Assembly (NCBI GenBank): GCA_029219245.1 | Contig: JAQXTA010000041.1 | Coordinates: forward strand, 124,001-188,000 | From: Lachnospiraceae bacterium | GTDB taxonomy: Bacteria; Bacillota; Clostridia; Lachnospirales; Lachnospiraceae | DNA length: 64,000 nt | Reading direction: 5' to 3' | Shown here: positions 51,509-60,260 of the stretch, piece by piece | How the letters are laid out: each line of letters starts with the position of its first letter | How positions within the stretch are numbered: position 1 is the first letter of the stretch | Position numbers and translations under genes: made by a program | The notes under the pieces: generated by a model | What the model was told of the DNA's origin: nothing | What the model saw: only the letters and a program-made list of their open reading frames with translations | Database searches by the model: none

Positions 51509-52255
51509 ATGAATATTGCAATTATTACAGGCGCATCCTCCGGCATGGGAAAAGAATTTGCCATACAACTTGCACCAAAGTTAAAACGAACCGATGAATT
51601 GTGGCTTCTTGCCCGCCGAAAAGAAGCTTTGGTGGAATTGGAAATTACGTTAAAAGAATTGGACATTGTACCGGAAATCAAAGTGTTTCCGATGGACATT
51701 ACCGATGAAAGCCGTTTAAACCAGTTTGCAGAAGTCATGATGATTTTAAATCCCAGAATTTCTGTTCTTGTGAATTGTGCAGGGGTAGGAACTTATGGAG
51801 CTTTTGAAAAACAAAGTCGGGAAGAAACCATGGAAATGGTACGTTTAAACGTACTGGCATTAACCCAGGTGACGAAAATCTGTCTTCCTTATATGCACAA
51901 AGGCAGTAAAATCATACAGGTAGCATCCGGTTCGGCATTTCTCCCTCAGCCGCGATTTGCTGTCTATGCAGCTTCCAAATCGTATGTTTATTCCTTCGGA
52001 CGAGCTTTGGCAAAGGAACTGAAACCGAAAGGGATTATTGTAACAACCGTTTGTCCGGGACCTGTGGATACCCCGTTTTTGGAGCATGCTTATGGAAGAT
52101 ACGGAGAAATCGGAAAATTAAAGAAATACTGTATAGTGGATACGAATAGAGTGGTAACTCAGGCAATTCGGGATTGCAAGAGAAAAAAAGAAGTTTCGGT
52201 ATGTGGGTTGCCGATGAAGGTATTGTATGAATTATCCAGAGGAGTGATTCGATGA
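51509..52255 (+). CDS. Short-chain dehydrogenase/reductase
   Basis: The 248-residue SDR has the cofactor motif T-G-A-S-S-G-M-G near residue 8, N-C-A-G-V-G near 90, and the catalytic Y153-x3-K157 (Y-A-A-S-K) with a Ser before it. GlxxxG spacing and the lack of an acidic residue after beta-2 (A-R-R-K) favour NADP. The substrate is unknown. AAGGAG precedes the ATG, and the 3' end overlaps the following membrane protein gene by 4 bases. Confidence 0.88.
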   Translation: MNIAIITGASSGMGKEFAIQLAPKLKRTDELWLLARRKEALVELEITLKELDIVPEIKVFPMDITDESRLNQFAEVMMILNPRISVLVNCAGVGTYGAFEKQSREETMEMVRLNVLALTQVTKICLPYMHKGSKIIQVASGSAFLPQPRFAVYAASKSYVYSFGRALAKELKPKGIIVTTVCPGPVDTPFLEHAYGRYGEIGKLKKYCIVDTNRVVTQAIRDCKRKKEVSVCGLPMKVLYELSRGVIR

Positions 52256-52821
52256 ACAAAAAAATAAAAAAGGGATGCTACGGTTATATTTCCTATCAGA
52301 GAAAAACCGTTTTGATACGAACGATTTTGTTTTTTGCTATATCGCTTGCGGTTTATGGACTTGGTATCTACTCTACCGGAAGTAACAAAAATCTATTAAC
52401 GATTGTTGCAGTGCTCGGCCTGCTTCCGTCTTGTAAAAGTGCCATCAATCTGGTGATGTTTTTAAAAGCCAGTGGCTGCAGTGAAGAAGCACGAGCAAAG
52501 ATTGCTCCTTTTGATGAAAAATTGACCGGTTTTTATGATATGTATTTTACCTCTTATCAGAAAAATTTTCCCATCAGTCATATGGTGTTAAAGGGAAATG
52601 TGATTTGTGCCTATACCGAAAGTGACAAATGCGATTGTGCGGCAGGAGAGAAACATTTAGAACAAATGCTCCTTCAGGATGGCTATAAAAATATGACCAT
52701 TAAAATATTTAACCAACTTGGTAAATATATAGACCGACTTGGTCAATTATCGGAATTGGATACAGAAGAGAATAAAAACAGAGACGGAATAATTCAGATG
52801 TTTTATTCGATTTCGCTTTAG
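52252..52821 (+). CDS. Membrane protein of unknown function
   Basis: The 189-residue protein has two hydrophobic helices at about residues 20-38 and 45-62 near the N-terminus and a soluble cytoplasmic domain with the pattern C-A-Y-T-E-S-D-K-C-D-C-A-A-G-E-K-H. The cysteines in that block could bind a metal, but no known motif is complete. It is translationally coupled to the SDR gene and followed after 13 bases by the pseudouridine synthase gene. Confidence 0.7.
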   Translation: MNKKIKKGCYGYISYQRKTVLIRTILFFAISLAVYGLGIYSTGSNKNLLTIVAVLGLLPSCKSAINLVMFLKASGCSEEARAKIAPFDEKLTGFYDMYFTSYQKNFPISHMVLKGNVICAYTESDKCDCAAGEKHLEQMLLQDGYKNMTIKIFNQLGKYIDRLGQLSELDTEENKNRDGIIQMFYSISL

Positions 52822-52834
52822 GAGGCATAACTCC

Positions 52835-53824
52835 ATGTATCAGAGAAAGATAACGGAACGGGAAGCCGGACAGCGTCTGGACAAGTATCTCCATAAGCTT
52901 TTGCCGGAAGCGGGAAGCAGCTTCCTTTATAAAATGTTACGAAAAAAGAATATTGTACTGAACGATAAAAAAGCTGACGGAAGCGAGAAACTTGTCTGCG
53001 AAGATATTATTTCGATTTATTTTTCTGAGGAAACACTGCAAAAGTTCATGGGACAAATGCCTATGTCTGCACCGAATCAGAAAAACAAAGTTTCTATTCC
53101 ATTCAAGGTTCCGATTCTTTACGAAAACGAATATCTCTTACTGGCAGACAAACCGGCAGGATTGCTTACCCAGAAAGCGAAGCCGCAGGATGTTTCTCTC
53201 AATGAATGGCTGACTGCCTATTTGCTGGGACAGGGAAAAGTAACCGAAGAAGATTTAAGAACTTTCAGACCTTCCGTCTGTAACCGTTTAGACCGCAATA
53301 CAAGCGGCATTGTGTTGTGTGCAAAGACAATACAGGGAGCACAGATGCTTGGGGAGCTTTTAAAATCCCGTAATCTGCATAAATATTACCGTCTTTATGT
53401 GAAAGGAAACCTTTCCGGGGAAAAAGTGATAGATGGTTACCTGACCAAAAATGAAAAAACGAACAAAGTGCAGATTTCCGATAAACCTTCCAGCGATGCC
53501 TCCTATATCAAAACCAGATATATTCCAATTCAGCAGGAATCAGATAAAACTTTATTGGAAGTGGAACTGATTACCGGGAAATCCCACCAGATTCGCGCAC
53601 ATCTGGCAAGCACCGGACATCCGCTGCTTGGGGATTATAAATACGGTGACGTTTCCTGGAATGACAAATATAAAAGGCGATATCATGTTACCCATCAGCT
53701 TTTACATGCATATCGGGTAGTGTTCCCGGAATTGCCGGATGTGTTTGCGGATATAAGTGGGAAAACCTTTGAGGCACCTTTGCCGGAGATTTTTTCCCAT
53801 ATCGCAGAAAAAGACAGAAATTGA
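52835..53824 (+). CDS. RluA-family pseudouridine synthase
   Basis: The 329-residue protein has an S4-like N-terminus (G-Q-R-L-D-K-Y-L-H-K) and the RluA catalytic motif N-R-L-D153-R-N-T-S-G-I-V-L, with the K-S-H-Q-I-R-A-H-L-A-S-T-G-H-P-L-L-G-D block near 250. The family modifies uridines in 23S rRNA or tRNA; the exact site cannot be told, though the RluC/RluD group is closest in layout. AGGAGGC precedes the ATG. Confidence 0.9.
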   Translation: MYQRKITEREAGQRLDKYLHKLLPEAGSSFLYKMLRKKNIVLNDKKADGSEKLVCEDIISIYFSEETLQKFMGQMPMSAPNQKNKVSIPFKVPILYENEYLLLADKPAGLLTQKAKPQDVSLNEWLTAYLLGQGKVTEEDLRTFRPSVCNRLDRNTSGIVLCAKTIQGAQMLGELLKSRNLHKYYRLYVKGNLSGEKVIDGYLTKNEKTNKVQISDKPSSDASYIKTRYIPIQQESDKTLLEVELITGKSHQIRAHLASTGHPLLGDYKYGDVSWNDKYKRRYHVTHQLLHAYRVVFPELPDVFADISGKTFEAPLPEIFSHIAEKDRN

Positions 53825-53854
53825 AAAAAGTGGTTGAGAAGAGGAGAGGGAACA

Positions 53855-54397
53855 ATGGCAACTTGGAATTCAAGGGGACTTAGGGGTTCTACGCTAGAGG
53901 ATATGATTAACCGTACCAATGAAAAATATATGGAAAACGGACTGGCGCTGATTCAGAAAATTCCGACTCCGATTACTCCGATTACGATTGATAAACAAAG
54001 CCGACATATTACACTTGCTTATTTTGACCAGAAAAGTACAGTAGACTATATCGGAGCGGTACAGGGAATACCGGTCTGTTTTGATGCCAAGGAGTGTGCA
54101 ACGGACACTTTTGCCTTACAGAACATCCATGAGCATCAGGTATTGTTTATGGAACAATTTGAAAAGCAGAAGGGAATTGCTTTTTTCTTGATATATTATA
54201 CGCATAAAGATATTTTCTATTATCTGCCATATGAAATGCTCCGGTTTTTCTGGGACAGGGCACAAGAAGGCGGAAGAAAAAGTTTCCGTTATGAAGAGTT
54301 GAATCCGGAGTATGTTCTGCCCAAAAAACATGGTATTTTGGTCCCTTATCTGGATATGCTTCAGAAAGATTTGGAAGACAGGGTAGATGAGAATTGA
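53855..54397 (+). CDS. recU: Holliday junction resolvase RecU
   Basis: From the ATG at 53855, with GAGGAGAGGG upstream, the 180-residue protein matches RecU, which cleaves Holliday junctions in Gram-positive recombination and segregation. The N-terminus N-S-R-G-L-R-G-S-T-L-E, the nuclease motif D64-Y-I-G and D77-A-K79-E, and F-L-I-Y-Y near 111 are typical. The -35 box of the his promoter overlaps its stop codon. Confidence 0.92.
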   Translation: MATWNSRGLRGSTLEDMINRTNEKYMENGLALIQKIPTPITPITIDKQSRHITLAYFDQKSTVDYIGAVQGIPVCFDAKECATDTFALQNIHEHQVLFMEQFEKQKGIAFFLIYYTHKDIFYYLPYEMLRFFWDRAQEGGRKSFRYEELNPEYVLPKKHGILVPYLDMLQKDLEDRVDEN

Positions 54398-54422
54398 CAA
54401 ACCTTGTTTTTTTCGCTATACT
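54394..54422 (+). promoter_or_regulatory. Near-consensus promoter of the histidine operon
   Basis: TTGACA at 54394-54399 and TATACT at 54417-54422 are exactly 17 bases apart. The -35 box contains the TGA stop of recU (54395-54397). Transcription should begin near 54429, leaving a leader of about 128 bases before hisZ. Confidence 0.78.
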
Positions 54423-54433
54423 ACAAATGTTTT

Positions 54434-54512
54434 AACATGCTACCATGCTAACGAATTAGCACTTTAAAGCGATAAAGTGAATTAATCATATGGTTAATTG
54501 GGTATGCATGTT
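54434..54512 (+). promoter_or_regulatory. Candidate structured RNA in the his operon leader
   Basis: AACATGCTACC (54434-54444) pairs with 54501-54512 (GGTA, one bulged T, GCATGTT) as an 11-base-pair closing stem. Inside it three hairpins can form one after another: TGCTAA/TTAGCA with a CGAA loop (54446-54461), ACTTT/AAAGT (54461-54478) and AATTAA/TTAATT (54480-54499). This is a closed multibranch shape like a riboswitch aptamer. No T-box, His-rich leader peptide or known riboswitch consensus is present. The downstream part (54513-54556) holds a small CTGC/GCAG hairpin next to the ribosome site GGAAAGG. Confidence 0.5.
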
Positions 54513-54556
54513 TATGGATAGCTGCAAGAGCAGAATTAGCTGGAAAGGAAAACGTT

Positions 54557-55669
54557 ATGAGTAAAAAATTAGTACATACACCGGAAGGTGTCAGAGACAT
54601 TTACGGAGATGAAAAAGCGAAGAAGATGGAAGTGGAGCGGTTGCTTCGTGAGAGAATTCATGCCTATGGATACCGGGATATTCAGACACCGACTTTTGAG
54701 TTTTTTGATGTTTTTTCCAAGGAAGTGGGAACGACTCCTTCCAAGGAACTATATAAATTTTTTGACAAAGAGGGCAACACCCTTGTGCTTCGACCGGATT
54801 TTACGCCATCCATAGCCAGATGTGCAGCAAAGTATTTTATGGATGAAAATGTACCGATTCGTTTCTGCTATCAGGGAAATACTTTCACAAATACATCTGA
54901 ATTACAGGGAAAATTAAAAGAAGTTACCCAGATGGGAGCCGAATTGATCGGAGATGATTCGGTGCAGGCAGATGCAGAAATGATAGCGATGACCATTGAA
55001 GCACTGTATCATGCGGGACTGACCGATTTTCAGGTCAGTATCGGAAATGTAGAATATTTTAAAGGAATCTGTGCGGAAGCCGGTCTGGATGAAGAAACCG
55101 AGTTAGAGCTTCGGGAATTGATTTCCGGTAAAAATTACTTTGGTGCGGAAGAATTGTTAGAACATAAAAACGTGAAGGAAAAGGATCGTGAAATTCTGTT
55201 AAAAACAAGTGAATTATATGGCTCAGTGGATGCACTGGAGGAAGCTAAAAAGGAAATACGCAATGAACGTTCCTTACAGGCAATTGAACGTCTGGAAAAG
55301 GTATATCAGGTACTTTGTGACTATGGTGTGGAGAAATATGTTTCTTTTGACCTTACGATGTTAAGCAAGTATAATTATTATACTGGCATTATTTTTAAGG
55401 GGTATACCTATGGCGTGGGCGATGCGATTGTGAAAGGCGGCCGTTACGATACCCTGCTTGGACGTTTCGGGAAGGATGCTCCTGCAATCGGATTTATGGT
55501 TGTAGTAGATGATTTACTGGTGGCGATGTCAAGACAGAATGTTATGATTGCGCAGCCCGGAAAACTGGTTTCTTTATTTTATCGAGAAGATAATTTTATG
55601 GAGCAGTTAAAACAGGCAAAAATTCTGCGTGCAGAAGGCAAAAATGTAGAACTTCTGCCGGAAGTATGA
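54557..55669 (+). CDS. hisZ: ATP phosphoribosyltransferase regulatory subunit HisZ
   Basis: The 370-residue protein is a class II histidyl-tRNA synthetase-like protein without the tRNA-binding domain. It has T-P-E-G-V-R-D-I-Y near residue 7 and the HisRS-like motifs R-P-D-F-T-P-S-I-A-R and G-R-Y-D-T-L-L-G-R-F-G. HisZ binds the short HisG and confers histidine feedback control; the short HisG next door supports this. A GGAAAGG site lies at 54542-54548. Confidence 0.93.
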   Translation: MSKKLVHTPEGVRDIYGDEKAKKMEVERLLRERIHAYGYRDIQTPTFEFFDVFSKEVGTTPSKELYKFFDKEGNTLVLRPDFTPSIARCAAKYFMDENVPIRFCYQGNTFTNTSELQGKLKEVTQMGAELIGDDSVQADAEMIAMTIEALYHAGLTDFQVSIGNVEYFKGICAEAGLDEETELELRELISGKNYFGAEELLEHKNVKEKDREILLKTSELYGSVDALEEAKKEIRNERSLQAIERLEKVYQVLCDYGVEKYVSFDLTMLSKYNYYTGIIFKGYTYGVGDAIVKGGRYDTLLGRFGKDAPAIGFMVVVDDLLVAMSRQNVMIAQPGKLVSLFYREDNFMEQLKQAKILRAEGKNVELLPEV

Positions 55670-55702
55670 TAAGCATATACAGAAGAAAGGCGGGTTTATA
55701 GC

Positions 55703-56347
55703 ATGAGTGAAGACAGATATCTGACGTTTGCCCTTGGAAAAGGCAGACTGGCAAATAAAACAATGGAATTACTGGAAGAAATCGGCATTACCTGTGAAGA
55801 AATGAAAGATAAGGATTCCAGAAAGCTGATTTTTGTCAATGAAGAACTGAAACTGAAATTTTTCCTTGCCAAAGGACCGGATGTGCCGACCTATGTAGAG
55901 TATGGAGCGGCAGATATCGGTGTTGTCGGTAAAGATACCATTATGGAAGAAAACAGACATGTATACGAAGTACTTGATTTGGGGTATGGAAAATGCCGTA
56001 TGTGTGTATGTGGTCCGGCTAGTGCGAAAGAATTGTTACAGCATCATGAGATGATTCGTGTGGCAAGCAAATATCCGAATATTGCGAAGGATTATTTTTA
56101 TAACAAAAAGCACCAGACGGTAGACATTATCAAATTAAACGGCTCGGTAGAATTGGGGCCGATTGTCGGACTTTCCGATGTGATCGTAGATATCGTGGAA
56201 ACCGGTTCTACCCTGAAAGAAAACGGATTGGAAGTATTGGAAGAAATCTGCCCGTTGTCTGCCCGTATGATTGTGAATCAGGTCAGCATGCAGATGGAAC
56301 CGGAACGAATCAAGAAGCTTATTAATGATTTACGCAAGCATTTATAA
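55703..56347 (+). CDS. hisG: ATP phosphoribosyltransferase catalytic subunit, short form
   Basis: The 214-residue enzyme joins PRPP and ATP, the first committed step of histidine synthesis. [11 protein letters not shown] at the start, a [17 protein letters not shown] block, and the PRPP site [11 protein letters not shown] near 165 are clear. The C-terminal regulatory domain of the long form is absent, so it needs HisZ. Confidence 0.95.
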   Translation: MSEDRYLTFALGKGRLANKTMELLEEIGITCEEMKDKDSRKLIFVNEELKLKFFLAKGPDVPTYVEYGAADIGVVGKDTIMEENRHVYEVLDLGYGKCRMCVCGPASAKELLQHHEMIRVASKYPNIAKDYFYNKKHQTVDIIKLNGSVELGPIVGLSDVIVDIVETGSTLKENGLEVLEEICPLSARMIVNQVSMQMEPERIKKLINDLRKHL

Positions 56348-56414
56348 AAAAGATATTTAGATTTTTTCATTATATAGGATGAAAAATGGGGAAAAGAAGC
56401 AGGAGGAAAGAATA

Positions 56415-57710
56415 ATGCAGACCATAAAGCTGACTGCGGATACGCAGAAGGATTTGTTAAACAGCCTTTTAAAGAGAAGTCCAAACAACTATGGGCAGTA
56501 TGAAGCTGTTGTAGCCGATATTATCGCCAATGTACGGGAAAAAGGAAATGAGGCAGTTTTTGAATATACAAAGAAATTTGATAAATGGGATATCCGGGAA
56601 GAAAACATCCGGGTAACGGAGCAGGAAATCGAAGAGGCATTTTCCGTAACCGAGGATGCCTTTATTGAGGTTATGAAGAAATCTGCCGCCAATATTTTTG
56701 ATTTTCATAAAAAACAGCTTCATAACAGCTGGATAGATCCCAGACCGGATGGTTCCATTCTGGGACAGAAGATACTGCCGATTGCTGTATCCGGTGTATA
56801 TGTTCCGGGCGGTAAAGCGGCTTATCCAAGCAGTGTGTTAATGAATGTTATTCCGGCCAAAGTTGCCGGTGTGAAAAAGATTATTATGACAACACCGGCA
56901 GGTGCAGATGGAAAAGTAAATCCGGGAACGTTGGTTGCAGCGAAAATTGCCGGTGTGGATGAAATCTATAAGGTTGGCGGTGCACAGGCAATCGCCGCGA
57001 TGGCTTTCGGAACGGAAAGCATTCCGAAGGTAGATAAAATTACCGGACCGGGAAATATTTTTGTTGCCCTTGCCAAAAAAGCCTGCTTTGGTTATGTCAG
57101 TATCGATTCCATTGCCGGACCTAGTGAAATTCTTGTCATTGCAGACGAGACAGCCAATCCAAGATATGTAGCAGCCGATTTGTTGTCTCAGGCAGAGCAT
57201 GATGAACTGGCAAGCGCGATTTTGATTACGACCAGTGAAAAACTGGCAAAAGAGGTATCTGAAGAAATAGAAGGATTCTTAAAGGAGTTGTCCAGAGCAG
57301 AAATTATTCAAAAATCCCTGGACAATTATGGGTATATACTTCTGGCAGATTCTTTGGAGGATGCGGTAGCGGCAGCCAATGCAATTGCTTCCGAACACTT
57401 GGAAATTTTAACCAAAGATCCTTACTATGTCATGACCAAGATTGAAAATGCAGGTGCTATTTTCCTTGGAGAATACTCTTCCGAGCCGCTTGGTGATTAT
57501 TATGCAGGACCAAACCATATCCTGCCGACCAACGGAACGGCCAAATTCTTTTCTCCGTTAAATGTGGATGACTTTATGAAAAAGACAAGTATCATTTCCT
57601 ATTCCAGAGAAGCACTTGAGAAGGCGCATAAGGATATTGAATTGTTCGCCCAAAAGGAAGGCCTGACGGCACATGCCAATTCCATTAAAGTCAGATTTCC
57701 GGAAGAATAA
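56415..57710 (+). CDS. hisD: Histidinol dehydrogenase HisD
   Basis: The 431-residue zinc enzyme oxidises histidinol to histidine in two NAD-dependent steps. The ATG at 56415 has AGGAGG at 56401; an ATG at 56379 in frame lacks a site. Signatures are Y-V-P-G-G-K-A-A-Y-P-S-S-V near 125, G-A-Q-A-I-A-A-M-A-F near 190, Q-A-E-H-D near 257 and S-E-H-L-E-I-L near 325. Confidence 0.95.
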   Translation: MQTIKLTADTQKDLLNSLLKRSPNNYGQYEAVVADIIANVREKGNEAVFEYTKKFDKWDIREENIRVTEQEIEEAFSVTEDAFIEVMKKSAANIFDFHKKQLHNSWIDPRPDGSILGQKILPIAVSGVYVPGGKAAYPSSVLMNVIPAKVAGVKKIIMTTPAGADGKVNPGTLVAAKIAGVDEIYKVGGAQAIAAMAFGTESIPKVDKITGPGNIFVALAKKACFGYVSIDSIAGPSEILVIADETANPRYVAADLLSQAEHDELASAILITTSEKLAKEVSEEIEGFLKELSRAEIIQKSLDNYGYILLADSLEDAVAAANAIASEHLEILTKDPYYVMTKIENAGAIFLGEYSSEPLGDYYAGPNHILPTNGTAKFFSPLNVDDFMKKTSIISYSREALEKAHKDIELFAQKEGLTAHANSIKVRFPEE

Positions 57711-57756
57711 AGCAGTCTGGTAGAAAATATCATGAAGCAACAGGAAAGGGGTTATT

Positions 57757-58344
57757 ATGATAAGAAAAGCAGAATTAAACCGTAAAACAAAAGAAACCGA
57801 TATTTCCATGAATCTATTTCTGGATGGGAGCGGAAAAAGCGAAATTGAAACAGGAATCGGTTTTTTCAATCATATGTTGGAAGGCTTTGCCAAACATGGC
57901 TTTTTCGATTTGACTGTATCGGTCGATGGAGATTTGGATGTGGATGGACACCATACCGTAGAGGATACAGGTATCGTACTCGGCACAGCTATTAAAAAGG
58001 CACTGGGCGATAAGACGGGCATTAAGCGTTATGGTTCTTTTCTGTTACCGATGGATGATGCCTTGTGTTTATGCGCTGTTGATTTATGCGGGCGCCCTTA
58101 TCTGGGCTTTACCTGTGAGTTTCCGGTAGAAAAAGTTGGTGATCTGGATACAGAACTGGTAAAAGAATTTTTCTATGCCGTTTCCTACAGTGCAGGTATG
58201 AATATCCATATTAAAATGCTTTCCGGCGACAATGCGCACCATATGATAGAAGCTATGTTTAAGGCTTTTGCAAAAGCTTTGGATGAGGCGGTTTCCAAAG
58301 ATGAGAGAATTAAAGATGTACTAAGTACCAAAGGCAGCCTTTAG
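57757..58344 (+). CDS. hisB: Imidazoleglycerol-phosphate dehydratase HisB
   Basis: The 195-residue manganese enzyme has the repeated metal motifs F-F-N-H-M-L, H-G-F-F-D-L, D-G-H-H-T-V-E-D and the mirrored S-G-D-N-A-H-H-M-I-E-A-M-F-K. It lacks the phosphatase domain of the enteric fusion. The ATG has GGAAAGGGG upstream. Confidence 0.96.
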   Translation: MIRKAELNRKTKETDISMNLFLDGSGKSEIETGIGFFNHMLEGFAKHGFFDLTVSVDGDLDVDGHHTVEDTGIVLGTAIKKALGDKTGIKRYGSFLLPMDDALCLCAVDLCGRPYLGFTCEFPVEKVGDLDTELVKEFFYAVSYSAGMNIHIKMLSGDNAHHMIEAMFKAFAKALDEAVSKDERIKDVLSTKGSL

Positions 58345-58360
58345 GCGGAGGAGTTACATA

Positions 58361-59641
58361 ATGTATAAGCAGTTAATACCATGTATTTATTTATATAAAG
58401 GGAATGCAGTAAAGGACTTTAACGATAAAACCATTCTGGATACCAATCCAATAGCCCTTGCCAGATATTATAGTGATAACAATGCAGATGAGCTGATTGT
58501 TTATGATTTATCCGAAGGGGATGCGGAACATGAAGAAGCCCTGAATGTGATGAAAGGTATCTGTGCGGAGGCAGAAATTCCGGTTATTGGTGCCGGTAAT
58601 GTACACCGTATGGAAGATATTAAAAAACTTTTGTATGCTGGTTGCAAAAAAGCAGCTCTCAATTATTCCAAAGAAGAAAATATTGAAATTACAGCAGAGG
58701 TTTCCAAAAAATTTGGTAAAGATAAAATTGTAGCTTGTATCACGCAACCGGATGAAATCACCGAGAACGATGCTTTAATCGGAGAATATGTGGACGAGCT
58801 GATTCTGGTAAAGGAAAAAGGTATAAAAGAAGCAATTGCTATTTCCCGTTTTCCAATGATTGTATCGGTGCCGGAAGTATCTCTGGACAAAATATTGGAG
58901 CTTCTTTCCCGCGAAAATATCTGTGGAATCTCCGGTTATGCAATCAATGAAAATGCCAAAGAACTGTTAGCAATCAAATCTTTGTGCCAGGCAAATGGCA
59001 TTACGGTCAATACCTTTGAAGCAAAAATGAAATGGGAAGAGTTTAAATTAAATTCCGACGGACATGTAACGGTTGTCGTGCAGGATTATAAAACGGACGA
59101 AGTCCTTATGGTAGCCTATATGAATGAAGAGGCTTACAATATGACGATTAAGACCGGCAAAATGACGTATTACAGCCGCAGCCGCGATGAACTTTGGATC
59201 AAAGGGGAAACCAGCGGGCATTATCAGTATGTGAAGTCACTGACAGCTGATTGTGATAAAGACACCATTCTGGCTAAGGTATCGCAGATAGGAGCGGCCT
59301 GCCATACCGGTTCCCATTCCTGCTTTTTCAATGAAATCATGACCAAGGAATATGAGGAGAGCAATCCACTGAAGGTTTTTGAACAGGTATTCCATGTGAT
59401 TCAGGACAGAAAAGCGCATCCAAAAGAAGGTTCTTATACGAACTATCTGTTTGATAAAGGCATTGATAAAATTTTGAAAAAGCTTGGAGAAGAAGCAACA
59501 GAAATTGTAATTGCTGCCAAAAATCCAAATGCTAATGAAGTGAAATATGAGATTTCCGATTTCCTTTACCATATGATGGTATTGATGGTGGAACAGAATA
59601 TTTCCTGGGAAGATATTACGGCTGAGCTTGCCCGCAGATAG
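58361..59641 (+). CDS. hisI: HisIE bifunctional enzyme fused to a HisF-like barrel that lacks the first catalytic Asp
   Basis: The 426-residue protein has three parts. Residues 1-220 form a HisA/HisF-like barrel (K-Q-L-I-P-C-I-Y-L and a degenerate second half). Where HisF has the catalytic Asp in C-L-D-V-K-D-G, it has Y10 (C-I-Y-L-Y-K-G), so the barrel is probably inactive. Residues 225-330 are phosphoribosyl-AMP cyclohydrolase with the zinc cysteines D-C-D-K-D-T and C-H-T-G-S-H-S-C-F. Residues 335-426 are phosphoribosyl-ATP pyrophosphatase with K-L-G-E-E-A-T-E-I. The two enzyme steps open the ring after HisG. hisA, hisF, hisH and hisC are not in this operon. Confidence 0.9.
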   Translation: MYKQLIPCIYLYKGNAVKDFNDKTILDTNPIALARYYSDNNADELIVYDLSEGDAEHEEALNVMKGICAEAEIPVIGAGNVHRMEDIKKLLYAGCKKAALNYSKEENIEITAEVSKKFGKDKIVACITQPDEITENDALIGEYVDELILVKEKGIKEAIAISRFPMIVSVPEVSLDKILELLSRENICGISGYAINENAKELLAIKSLCQANGITVNTFEAKMKWEEFKLNSDGHVTVVVQDYKTDEVLMVAYMNEEAYNMTIKTGKMTYYSRSRDELWIKGETSGHYQYVKSLTADCDKDTILAKVSQIGAACHTGSHSCFFNEIMTKEYEESNPLKVFEQVFHVIQDRKAHPKEGSYTNYLFDKGIDKILKKLGEEATEIVIAAKNPNANEVKYEISDFLYHMMVLMVEQNISWEDITAELARR

Positions 59642-59688
59642 TTTTTCTGCAGACTGCTTTGCCATTGATGGATGAAACAAATCAACAG

Positions 59689-59722
59689 AGAACGTGTCAG
59701 ACAAAGAGGCACGTTCTTTTTT
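59689..59722 (+). terminator. Intrinsic terminator after the histidine operon
   Basis: AGAACGTG (59689-59696) and CACGTTCT (59710-59717) form a perfect 8-base-pair stem followed by a T run. The centre GTGTCAG...GGCAC is shared with the terminators at 17129 and 19931. Confidence 0.85.
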
Positions 59723-59792
59723 GATAGTTTTTTTCATACAATGCTGTAAAAGAAAATATTACGGTATAGGACATCTTTTGAGCGGAGTATTT

Positions 59793-60209
59793 ATGGAAAA
59801 TAAAGGAAACAGAGCTTCGGTAGAGAAAAAAATGGAGCTTGCCCAGTATATTCGGGAGGAAAATATGGGAAACCGTATGAAAATCAGACAAAGGGAACAA
59901 ATCTTGTATGGAAGGGATAACCCAATACCTTTGTGGGGAAAACAGGAAGGGATGGGATTAACAGAAGACGGAGCCGATAGTAATATACCGGAAGTAAAAA
60001 GTACTTTCAAATTTCGTATGGTTATAGCAATTATGCTGTTTATTGGATTCTTACTGTGCGATACCGGTGACTATCAGATTTTTGGCTATTCCATGAATGA
60101 TATTTACGGATTCATTTCTGAAGATTATTTTCAGGTATATGAAAATTCCGAAGCAAATGATGTTACGACACAGCTTTCCAGATTCCTACAGCTTGATTTT
60201 GAAAAATAA
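59793..60209 (+). CDS. Small membrane protein of unknown function
   Basis: From the ATG at 59793, with GCGGAG upstream, the 138-residue protein has a charged N-terminal half (E-N-M-G-N-R-M-K-I-R-Q-R-E-Q-I-L-Y-G) and one membrane helix at about 74-92, followed by an external, acidic tail with D-Y-F-Q-V-Y-E-N-S-E. I do not recognise it. The promoter of the next operon lies in its last codons. Confidence 0.65.
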   Translation: MENKGNRASVEKKMELAQYIREENMGNRMKIRQREQILYGRDNPIPLWGKQEGMGLTEDGADSNIPEVKSTFKFRMVIAIMLFIGFLLCDTGDYQIFGYSMNDIYGFISEDYFQVYENSEANDVTTQLSRFLQLDFEK

Positions 60210-60221
60210 ATCTTATATACT
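60193..60221 (+). promoter_or_regulatory. Promoter of the radical SAM-DUF2344-RNase operon
   Basis: TTGATT at 60193-60198 and TATACT at 60216-60221 are 17 bases apart. The -35 lies inside the end of the preceding gene, whose stop is at 60207-60209. Confidence 0.6.
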
Positions 60222-60260
60222 AGGTTAAGGATAAAAAATAGGAAAAAGGAACTGCTTGAA

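Noticed and set aside
54423..54556. T-box riboswitch or His leader peptide before hisZ
   Set aside because: No T-box consensus (AGGGTGGTACCGCG-like) or terminator is present, and the only short frame (ATG CAT GTT TAT GGA TAG at 54504) has a single His codon.
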